Assembly (NCBI GenBank): GCA_964544605.1
Contig: CAZJBX010000044.1
Location: forward strand, 1 to 8,950
From: JAMIFN01 sp964544605
GTDB taxonomy: Bacteria; Pseudomonadota; Gammaproteobacteria; Burkholderiales; Burkholderiaceae_C
Reading direction: 5' to 3'
DNA: 8,950 nucleotides
The position numbers and the translations under genes were made by a program. The notes below the pieces were generated by a model. It saw only the letters and a program-made list of their open reading frames with translations, searched no databases and was not told the origin of the DNA. Shown here piece by piece: positions 1 to 4,853 of the stretch; the first letter of the stretch is position 1; each line of letters starts with the position of its first letter.

Positions 1-36
1 ACGGCCACCATCTTACACCACACACAGGTAAACCCC

Positions 37-57
37 AAGTTACTTACCGTTTAGGGC
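37..57 (-). other. possible degenerate attI-like recombination site
   Basis: Read on the minus strand, away from intI, this stretch contains GCCCTAAAC (49-57). Five bases later comes GTAACTT (37-43). From memory, the class 1 attI1 core has GCCCTAAAAC shortly before the crossover box GTTAGGC, in the same orientation relative to its integrase. The left-box likeness is good, but the right box does not match the GTTRRRY consensus, so this is either a diverged site or chance. Its position next to the 5' end of intI is where attI sites normally lie. The call is an inference from location and partial motif match only. Confidence 0.28.
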
Positions 58-67
58 CGCCTAAAAT
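40..67 (+). promoter_or_regulatory. candidate intI promoter (leaderless)
   Basis: TAAAAT at 62-67 is a good -10 hexamer. A weak -35-like TTACTT lies at 40-45, with a 16-base spacer. Transcription from this box would start at about 74-75, which coincides with the ATG at 75 and would give a leaderless mRNA. That fits the absence of any Shine-Dalgarno sequence before the gene. No LexA-type CTGT-N8-ACAG box is visible, although only 74 upstream bases are available. Confidence 0.35.
50..65. repeat. inverted repeat TTTAGG-N4-CCTAAA upstream of intI
   Basis: TTTAGG (50-55) and CCTAAA (60-65) are perfect inverted arms around the spacer GCCG. The right arm overlaps the candidate -10 box of intI, TAAAAT at 62-67. 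The arms resemble the CCTAA/TTAGG arms of integron simple sites, so the repeat could be an integrase-binding site that also blocks intI transcription. This function is inferred; the repeat itself is seen directly. Confidence 0.5.
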
Positions 68-74
68 TTTGCGG

Positions 75-1085
75 ATGGATAGCGCCCCAACTCCCCCACC
101 ATCGCAGCGGCAGCCCAAGCTGCTGGAGCGTATGCGCATTCACTTGCGCACGCGCCACTACAGCATTCGAACGGAGCAGGCATACATTGATTGGGCACGG
201 CGTTTCATTTTATTTCACGGCAAGCGGCATCCGCAGGAGATGGGGGCAGTGGAGGTGGCTGCGTTTTTAAGCCATTTAGCGGTGGAGCGGCAAGTGTCAG
301 CATCAACGCAGAATCAGGCCAAGGCTGCGATTTTGTATTTGTACAAACAGGTGCTGGGTGTGGAGCTGCCTTGGCTGGATGAGGTGGTGCAGGCCAAGCG
401 GCCACAACGCTTGCCAGTGGTGTTGACCCCCAACGAAGTGCGTGAGTTGCTGCTGCATGTGGAGGGCACTGCTGGGTTGGTGGCCCATGTGTTGTATGGC
501 ACGGGTATGCGGCTGATGGAGGCGCTGCGTTTGCGTGTGAAGGATGTGGAGTTTGCCCGCCGTGAAATTATGGTGCGCGAGGGCAAGGGCAATAAGGACA
601 GGGTGACGGTGCTGCCAGAGAATTTGATTGCGCCTTTGCAGCGGCAGTTGCAAAAGGTGCAGACCTTGTATGAAAAAGATCGCGCCGCCAATTTATCAGG
701 GGTGTATCTGCCGCACGCCTTGGCGGTGAAGTACCCGAATGCGGATAAGAGCTGGGCTTGGCAGTGGGTGTTTCCGTCATCGCAGCGATCCATAGACCCG
801 CGCCCAGATGCACGAACGGGCGAGCTTTTGGAGCGCCGCCACCATATTTACCCAGAATCGGTGCAGCGCATTGTGCGCGAGGCGGCCAAACGCGCAGGGA
901 TTGCCAAAACCGTTTCGCCCCATGTGCTGCGTCATTCGTTTGCGACGCATTTGTTGCAAGCGGGCTATGACATCCGCACGGTGCAGGAGCTGTTGGGGCA
1001 TGCGGATGTGAGTACGACCATGATTTATACCCATGTGCTCAATAAGGGCGGACGAGGGGTATTGAGTCCCTTGGATGCGCTTTAG
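75..1085 (+). CDS. intI: integron integrase IntI (tyrosine recombinase)
   Basis: This site-specific recombinase inserts and excises gene cassettes by joining attI and attC sites. It is 336 aa when started at the ATG at 75; a TTG at 69 would add two residues. The N-terminal SAM-like, core-binding domain covers about residues 14-105 (LLERMRIHLRTRHYSIRTEQAY). The catalytic domain follows, with Arg146 in GTGMRLMEALRL, a Lys in GKGNKDR (about 169-175), His283 and Arg286 in HVLRHSFATH, His309 in LLGHAD and the nucleophile Tyr318 in MIYTHVL. An insert at about 211-236 (LPHALAVKYPNA, then WAWQWVFPS) matches the patch that separates integron integrases from XerC/D. All catalytic residues are present and there is no frameshift, so the enzyme is probably active. 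Codon use resembles the downstream luxR gene, which suggests long residence. The class is undetermined; it looks like a chromosomal type, not class 1, 2 or 3. Confidence 0.94.
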   Translation: MDSAPTPPPSQRQPKLLERMRIHLRTRHYSIRTEQAYIDWARRFILFHGKRHPQEMGAVEVAAFLSHLAVERQVSASTQNQAKAAILYLYKQVLGVELPWLDEVVQAKRPQRLPVVLTPNEVRELLLHVEGTAGLVAHVLYGTGMRLMEALRLRVKDVEFARREIMVREGKGNKDRVTVLPENLIAPLQRQLQKVQTLYEKDRAANLSGVYLPHALAVKYPNADKSWAWQWVFPSSQRSIDPRPDARTGELLERRHHIYPESVQRIVREAAKRAGIAKTVSPHVLRHSFATHLLQAGYDIRTVQELLGHADVSTTMIYTHVLNKGGRGVLSPLDAL

Positions 1086-1096
1086 GTTTGGCCCAT

Positions 1097-1106
1097 GCCC
1101 TAGGGC
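1097..1106. repeat. 10-bp palindrome between intI and the LuxR gene
   Basis: GCCCTAGGGC is a perfect palindrome in the gap of about 50 bases between the two genes. No T-run follows, so it is not an obvious terminator. It could be an operator for the adjacent regulator or simply chance. Confidence 0.25.
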
Positions 1107-1138
1107 TTGCGTGAGTGGCTTTGTTTTGCTGCTACGCT

Positions 1139-2449
1139 ATGCGGATGTCTCAATCTTTATCTTTACCTTCATCTGTGGCGACCAAGAAGGCCGCAAAAAA
1201 GGCCGCTAAAAAAGCGGGTGTTCAAGCTGCGGCCAAGCGCAGTCCTTTGGCTTCGCGCAATGTGCAGACGAGCAATCCGTTGGGGAGTTTGCCGCCGGCG
1301 AATCAGTTGGAGTATTTCAGCCAGTTGCTGCAAGAGATTTACGACGCGGCGCTGGATCCGGCCCGCTGGGAGGCTTGCCTGAATACGATTGCGAGCATTT
1401 TGCAGGCGAACAATGCGTCTTTGATTGCGCGCCACGGTTCGGCCGATGGCTTGGGCACGATTGTGACGGGGGCGGGCAAGGGGCGGCGCGGGCAGGGGGC
1501 GAGTCCGTTTTATATGAGTAGCCCGTTTACGGGCCTGCCTTTGAACCAGATTGTGACGGTGGGGGATTTTTTGTCGGATGCCGATTGGCGCAGCAATCAG
1601 TTTTATCTGGAGTGGTGCAAGCCGCATCAGGTGTATCACATGATGGCGGTGGATTTTATGAGTGAGGGGCGGGGCATTTATGGCCTGCGCTTTACCCGCC
1701 CTGAGGGGCAGGAGCCTTTTAGTTTGGCCGATAAGCGCCTGACGCAGATGTTGGTGCCGCATTTGCAGCGGGCGCTGGCGCTGACGCAGGGTATCAACCA
1801 AGGGCGGCAGATTGGCCAGCTTTATAGCCAGGCGATGAGCCAGTTGATGGTGAGCACGATTGTGCTGGATCACCAAGGCCATGTGTTGCAGGCGAATGCG
1901 ATGGCGCAGCAGGCGCTGGATGCGAGCGATGGGCTGCGCGTGGTGAATGGGCAGTTGCAGGCGGTGGCTTTGGCCGATAACAAGAAGTTGCAGGCGATGG
2001 TGGCGGAGGTGCTGGCGGGCGGCGATGAGCGCCCTGGCGTGGTGCAGGCTTTGTCGGTGACGCGGGCGGCGGGCCGTGCGCCTTGGGGTTTGGTGGTGCG
2101 GGCGGTGCCGCCGGGGGCGTGGATTGATGGCAAGGGTGTGCCTGCGGCGGCGGTGTTTGTGCGCGACCCTGAGGGCAATCCGTCGCCACCGGCGAAGTTG
2201 GCGCAGCAGTTGTTTGCGCTGACGCCTGCGGAGACGGCTTTGGCGATGCAGTTGGCCAATGGTTTGTCGCTGGAAGAGTCAGCGGCGGCTTTGGGCATTC
2301 GGCACAACACGGCGCGGGCGCATTTGCGCTCTATTTTTAGCAAGACGGGGGCGCGCCGCCAGACGGAGCTGGTGCGCATGTTCCTCAATAGCGTGATGGC
2401 TTTGGGGGCCAGCCCTGATGAGGTGGAAGCTGGCCCAGGCCAGAGCTGA
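1139..2449 (+). CDS. LuxR-family transcriptional regulator with Lys/Ala-rich N-terminus
   Basis: This is a probable cytoplasmic DNA-binding regulator of 436 aa from the ATG at 1139. An ATG at 1145 or GTG at 1115 is also possible; none has a clear Shine-Dalgarno sequence. Residues 14-34 are a Lys/Ala tract (KKAAKKAAKKAG...AAAKR). Residues 54-215 form an N-terminal sensor-like region starting QLEYFSQLLQEIYDAALDP, a pattern common in proteobacterial LuxR-type regulators. Residues 234-295 look PAS-like (STIVLDHQGHVLQANAMAQQAL). Residues 361-417 are a typical GerE helix-turn-helix: LTPAE start, GLSLEESAAALGI, NTARAHLRSIFSKTG, then RRQTELV. There is no response-regulator receiver domain and no recognisable acyl-homoserine-lactone pocket, so ligand and targets are unknown. 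It sits between intI and leuD on the same strand, but I see no evidence that it controls either. The long length relative to simple LuxR proteins comes from the sensor region and the basic tail. Confidence 0.86.
   Translation: MRMSQSLSLPSSVATKKAAKKAAKKAGVQAAAKRSPLASRNVQTSNPLGSLPPANQLEYFSQLLQEIYDAALDPARWEACLNTIASILQANNASLIARHGSADGLGTIVTGAGKGRRGQGASPFYMSSPFTGLPLNQIVTVGDFLSDADWRSNQFYLEWCKPHQVYHMMAVDFMSEGRGIYGLRFTRPEGQEPFSLADKRLTQMLVPHLQRALALTQGINQGRQIGQLYSQAMSQLMVSTIVLDHQGHVLQANAMAQQALDASDGLRVVNGQLQAVALADNKKLQAMVAEVLAGGDERPGVVQALSVTRAAGRAPWGLVVRAVPPGAWIDGKGVPAAAVFVRDPEGNPSPPAKLAQQLFALTPAETALAMQLANGLSLEESAAALGIRHNTARAHLRSIFSKTGARRQTELVRMFLNSVMALGASPDEVEAGPGQS
1184..1219 (+). repeat. three imperfect 12-bp tandem units inside the LuxR gene
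   Basis: The units AAGAAGGCCGCA (1184-1195), AAAAAGGCCGCT (1196-1207) and a more diverged AAAAAAGCGGGT (1208-1219) encode KKAA, KKAA and KKAG in frame. Two runs of six A (1195-1200 and 1208-1213) lie inside. Gain or loss of whole units keeps the reading frame, while slippage in the A runs would break it. Confidence 0.6.
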
Positions 2450-2485
2450 GGCTTTGGCAGACCGAGTAAGATAAGGGGCTGTTTT

Positions 2486-2519
2486 GCCAGTGCTTGGGGC
2501 TTGTTGCCCAGCGGCTGGC
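2486..2519 (+). promoter_or_regulatory. hairpin just upstream of the leuD ribosome binding site
   Basis: GCCAG (2486-2490) pairs with CTGGC (2515-2519). Inside it GC (2492-2493) pairs with GC (2511-2512), and TGGG (2495-2498) pairs with CCCA (2507-2510), closing on C2500-G2506 with loop TTGTT. The single-base bulges are few. The stem ends two bases before the purine-rich ribosome binding site GAAGAAGGA (2522-2530). No T-run follows, so it is not a terminator. It may affect leuD mRNA stability or translation. The pairing is seen; the role is inferred. Confidence 0.4.
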
Positions 2520-2535
2520 GCGAAGAAGGATTTTT

Positions 2536-3183
2536 ATGCAAGCATTTACCACGCACAAGGGCCTGGTGGCCCCTATGGATCGCGAGAATGTGGATACCGA
2601 CGCCATCATTCCCAAGCAGTTTTTGAAGTCCATCAAGCGCACGGGTTTTGGCCCGAATTTGTTCGATGAGTGGCGTTATTTGGATGTGGGCCAGCCCGGT
2701 ATGGACCCCGCCAGCCGCCAGCCCAACCCTGATTTTGTGTTGAACCAAGCGCGTTACCAAGGCGCGTCGATTTTGCTGGCCCGTGAGAATTTCGGCTGCG
2801 GTTCAAGCCGTGAGCACGCGCCGTGGGCGATTGCGCAGTATGGCTTCCGCGCTTTGATTGCGCCGAGCTTTGCCGATATCTTTTTCAACAACTGCTTTAA
2901 AAACGGCTTGCTGCCGATTGTGCTGCCTGCCGATGTGGTGGATGGCCTGTTTCAAGCCGTGTTTGCCCAAGAGGGCTATGCGCTGACGATTGATTTGGCG
3001 GCGCAGCGCATCATCAAGCCCGATGGCAGCAGCATTGCGTTTGAGGTGGATGCCTTCCGCAAAGAGAGTTTGCTCGGCGGCCTGGACGACATTGGCCTGA
3101 CTTTGCGCCATGCCGACAAGATTAAGGCGTTTGAGGCCCAGCGCTTGGCCGATAAGCCTTGGCTGGCGGCCATCAGTGAGTGA
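2536..3183 (+). CDS. leuD: 3-isopropylmalate dehydratase small subunit
   Basis: LeuD is the swivel-domain subunit of isopropylmalate isomerase. With the iron-sulfur subunit LeuC it converts 2-isopropylmalate to 3-isopropylmalate in leucine synthesis, in the cytoplasm. The 215-aa length is normal for the family. Signatures are NVDTDAIIPKQFL (18-30), FGCGSSREHAPWA (86-98) and NNCFKNGLLPI (118-128). The ATG at 2536 is chosen because GAAGAAGGA ends five bases before it and MQAFTTHKGLVAPMDRENVDTD is the usual LeuD beginning. A TTG at 2494 would add 14 atypical residues and lies within the upstream hairpin. leuC and leuB, its usual operon partners in Burkholderiales, are not adjacent: a LuxR gene lies upstream and rsmA downstream. 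Whether leuC lies elsewhere cannot be seen here. Confidence 0.97.
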   Translation: MQAFTTHKGLVAPMDRENVDTDAIIPKQFLKSIKRTGFGPNLFDEWRYLDVGQPGMDPASRQPNPDFVLNQARYQGASILLARENFGCGSSREHAPWAIAQYGFRALIAPSFADIFFNNCFKNGLLPIVLPADVVDGLFQAVFAQEGYALTIDLAAQRIIKPDGSSIAFEVDAFRKESLLGGLDDIGLTLRHADKIKAFEAQRLADKPWLAAISE

Positions 3184-3204
3184 AGCCAATAAGGCGAATA
3201 TGGG

Positions 3205-3228
3205 GGCGCTCTGGGTGGCGCCTTTTTT
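3205..3228 (+). terminator. terminator-like hairpin after leuD
   Basis: GGCGC (3205-3209) pairs with GCGCC (3218-3222) around an 8-base loop, followed directly by six T (3223-3228). It begins 21 bases after the leuD stop and would end leuD transcription. The stem is short, and the T-run ends only six bases before the rsmA ATG. It may therefore be leaky, or act on rsmA expression instead. Confidence 0.5.
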
Positions 3229-3234
3229 CTTGAT

Positions 3235-4017
3235 ATGAAGCACATTCCCCGCAAACGCTTTGGGCAGCATTTTTTAATTGACGATGCCTTGATTGATGGC
3301 ATTGTGCGAGAAGTGGCGCCCCGCCCCAGTGAGCATGTGGTGGAGATTGGCCCCGGTTTGGGCGCTTTGACCCAGCCTTTGCTCGAACGCGCAGGGCGCA
3401 TCACGGTGATTGAGCTGGACCGCGATTTGGCCACCCACTGGCGCAGCCGCCAAGGGGTGCGGGTGGTAGAGAGCGATGTGCTGCGGGTGGATGTGGCGGC
3501 GCTCAAGCAAGAGCTGGATGCCGCCGATGGGCCAGCGCCGCTGCGGATTGTGGGCAATTTGCCCTACAACATCTCTAGCCCGATTTTGTTTCACCTGCTG
3601 CCCTTTGCCCACTTGGTGCAAGACCAGTACTTTATGCTGCAAAAAGAGGTGATTGAGCGCATGGTGGCGCAGCCAGCGACGGCGGCTTACGGGCGTTTGT
3701 CTGTGGCCCTGCAATGGCGCTATGCGATGGAGAACTTCATGCATGTGCCGCCTGAAGCCTTTGACCCGCCGCCACGGGTGGACAGCGCCGTGGTGCGCAT
3801 GTTGCCCTTGCCCCAGCCTGAGCCGCTGGACTTCAAACTGCTAGAAGAACTGGTGCAAGTGGCCTTTAGCCAACGCCGCAAAATTTTGCGCAATACCTTG
3901 GGCAAATGGCTGGAGCAACGCGGTTTTGCGGGCGATTTTGATGTGCAGCGTCGTGCCGAAGAAGTGTCTGTGGCCGAGTACATTGCCTTGGTGCAGGCGG
4001 TGGGCCAGTTGGCGTGA
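3235..4017 (+). CDS. rsmA: 16S rRNA (adenine1518/1519-N6) dimethyltransferase RsmA/KsgA
   Basis: RsmA uses S-adenosylmethionine to dimethylate two adjacent adenines in helix 45 of 16S rRNA late in 30S assembly. Loss of this enzyme gives kasugamycin resistance in other bacteria. The 260-aa length is typical. The start MKHIPRKRFGQHFL is the standard amino end of the family. Motif I for SAM binding is EIGPGLGALT (37-46), the acidic ELD follows at 60-62, the catalytic NLPYN is at 108-112, and FDPPPRVDSAVVRM (176-189) begins the C-terminal part. No Shine-Dalgarno sequence precedes the ATG; instead the T-run of a terminator-like hairpin stops six bases before it. The mRNA may be leaderless, or translation may depend on read-through from leuD. 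The str operon promoter begins only nine bases after its stop codon. Confidence 0.97.
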   Translation: MKHIPRKRFGQHFLIDDALIDGIVREVAPRPSEHVVEIGPGLGALTQPLLERAGRITVIELDRDLATHWRSRQGVRVVESDVLRVDVAALKQELDAADGPAPLRIVGNLPYNISSPILFHLLPFAHLVQDQYFMLQKEVIERMVAQPATAAYGRLSVALQWRYAMENFMHVPPEAFDPPPRVDSAVVRMLPLPQPEPLDFKLLEELVQVAFSQRRKILRNTLGKWLEQRGFAGDFDVQRRAEEVSVAEYIALVQAVGQLA

Positions 4018-4026
4018 TGGGCCCGC

Positions 4027-4055
4027 TTGTGCTTGCCTAGAAAGCTGGTTATAAT
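4027..4055 (+). promoter_or_regulatory. str operon promoter upstream of rpsL
   Basis: A perfect -10 TATAAT (4050-4055) follows a TTGTGC -35-like box (4027-4032) with the ideal 17-base spacer. Transcription should start near 4062, giving a leader of about 240 bases before rpsL. The perfect -10 and the position before the ribosomal protein operon support a strong housekeeping sigma-70 promoter. Confidence 0.78.
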
Positions 4056-4061
4056 CATCGG

Positions 4062-4300
4062 CTTTTCGGCGTAAAAGCAAAGGGGGCGCTAAGCCCTGCT
4101 GCGTTTTTGCGGGCCTTCTTTTTGCCTGACGAGCAAAGCACAGGGAGGCTGGTGGGCTGGCGGTAGCGAACTTGGGGTTCAAGCCTTGAGGCACAAAGCC
4201 GTTGTGCACCATTGCTGAAAAGAAAAAACTTAGGAAGTGAGTGATGCGAGCGCTTGACGGCGTTGGCCGCTCTTTTTTTAATTTCTCGTTTAGGACATTC
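4062..4300 (+). promoter_or_regulatory. structured 5' leader of the str operon mRNA
   Basis: This transcribed, probably non-coding leader contains several possible stem-loops. GGGC/GCCC lies at 4084-4096. CCC(T)GC/GCGGG at 4094-4113 shares the CCC with the first and is followed by TTCTTTTT. A perfect GCACAA/TTGTGC hairpin lies at 4191-4207, and GAGCG/CGCTC at 4248-4272 is followed by seven T. An AGGAAG box (4232-4237) lies six bases before an ATG at 4244 that is in frame with rpsL. The structures suggest control by attenuation or a leader peptide, but no known riboswitch or protein-binding motif is recognised. Confidence 0.45.
4248..4279 (+). terminator. attenuator-like hairpin just before rpsL
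   Basis: GAGCG (4248-4252) pairs with CGCTC (4268-4272) around a 15-base loop, followed by seven T (4273-4279), 21 bases before the rpsL ATG. The stem is only five pairs, so termination would be partial at best. If real, it would act as an attenuator of the whole operon. Confidence 0.28.
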
Positions 4301-4672
4301 ATGCCAACTATCAACCAACTGGTTCGTCAGGGGCGGGCGGTCGAACTGACCAAATCCAAGTCTCCTGCGATGGAAAACTGCCCCCAACGCCGTGGTGTGT
4401 GCACGCGTGTGTACACCACAACTCCCAAAAAACCTAACTCTGCCTTGCGTAAAGTTGCCAAAGTGCGCTTGACCAATGGCTTTGAAGTGATTTCATACAT
4501 CGGTGGTGAAGGCCACAACCTGCAAGAGCACAGTGTCGTGCTGGTGCGTGGCGGTCGTGTGAAAGACTTGCCTGGTGTGCGTTACCACATCGTACGCGGC
4601 TCTCTTGACCTGCAAGGCGTCAAAGACCGTAAGCAGTCTCGCTCCAAATACGGCGCCAAGCGTCCGAAGTAA
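4301..4672 (+). CDS. rpsL: 30S ribosomal protein S12
   Basis: S12 sits at the decoding centre of the 30S subunit and helps set tRNA selection accuracy; its mutations cause streptomycin resistance. The ATG at 4301 begins the canonical MPTINQLVRQGR and follows TAGGA (4291-4295). An in-frame ATG at 4244 with its own good ribosome binding site would add 19 unrelated residues and is not preferred. The protein is 123 aa. Key stretches are CPQRRGVCTRVYTTTPKKPNSALRK (split around residues 27-51), with Lys43 in TPKKPNSA, and GGRVKDLPGVRYH with Lys88 and Asp89. Both lysines are wild type, so no streptomycin-resistance change is present at these sites. Asp89 is the residue that RimO modifies in other bacteria. 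The carboxyl end stops at KRPK, one to three residues shorter than I recall for relatives. It is the first gene of the str operon. Confidence 0.98.
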   Translation: MPTINQLVRQGRAVELTKSKSPAMENCPQRRGVCTRVYTTTPKKPNSALRKVAKVRLTNGFEVISYIGGEGHNLQEHSVVLVRGGRVKDLPGVRYHIVRGSLDLQGVKDRKQSRSKYGAKRPK

Positions 4673-4702
4673 GCATCTGCTTTTTTGTCAAAAACAAAGG
4701 GG

Positions 4703-4741
4703 CTTGACCCGTCAGTCTTGCGTGGCGCAAGCAAAGTCAAG
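4703..4741 (+). promoter_or_regulatory. nested stem-loop in the rpsL-rpsG gap, candidate S7 operator
   Basis: CTTGAC (4703-4708) pairs perfectly with GTCAAG (4736-4741). This encloses a second perfect stem, CTTGCG (4717-4722) with CGCAAG (4726-4731), and loop TGG. An asymmetric internal loop of 8 and 4 bases separates the stems. In Escherichia coli, S7 represses the str operon by binding mRNA between rpsL and rpsG. This 181-base gap is the equivalent place, so this RNA could be the S7 target. The pairing is seen; the S7 role is inferred from location. Confidence 0.45.
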
Positions 4742-4811
4742 CGAAGTGGCCGATAAGGGTGCAATTGTGCGCTCCCGGTCGAGTAAGTAAGGGCTCTGAT
4801 GGGTTCCTTGC

Positions 4812-4829
4812 GGTGTTTGAAATAACACC
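4812..4829 (+). promoter_or_regulatory. hairpin before the rpsG ribosome binding site
   Basis: GGTGTT (4812-4817) pairs perfectly with AACACC (4824-4829) around loop TGAAAT. It ends 12 bases before the strong ribosome binding site AGAGGTG (4842-4848). CACC (4826-4829) could alternatively pair with GGTG inside that site (4845-4848), which would allow translation control. Confidence 0.35.
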
Positions 4830-4853
4830 AACTGAAGCAATAGAGGTGAAACA

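Noticed and set aside
69..74. TTG at 69 as the intI start, adding two residues
   Set aside because: The ATG at 75 is a stronger codon and fits a leaderless start from the TAAAAT box; TTG has no ribosome binding site.
1086..1138. attC or attI site downstream of intI
   Set aside because: The gap is short, has only a 10-bp palindrome and no GTTRRRY/RYYYAAC pair; the next gene is a normal LuxR regulator, not a cassette.
1115..1138. GTG at 1115 as start of the LuxR protein
   Set aside because: It has no ribosome binding site and adds MALFCCYA, which looks unlike a natural regulator start; ATG at 1139 or 1145 is simpler, though not proven.
2450..2535. Leucine leader peptide (attenuation) before leuD
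   Set aside because: No short frame with a run of leucine codons and a following terminator is present.
1870..2760. Long minus-strand open frame opposite the LuxR gene and leuD start
   Set aside because: It is a shadow of GC-rich coding sequence; it spans two genes, has Pro/Ala/Thr-rich composition and no recognisable domain.
4171..4190. GGGGTTCAAGCC resembles the T-arm of a tRNA, with ACCA at 4208 nearby
   Set aside because: The T-stem has mismatches and G-U pairs only, and no acceptor, D or anticodon arm can be drawn at the right distances.
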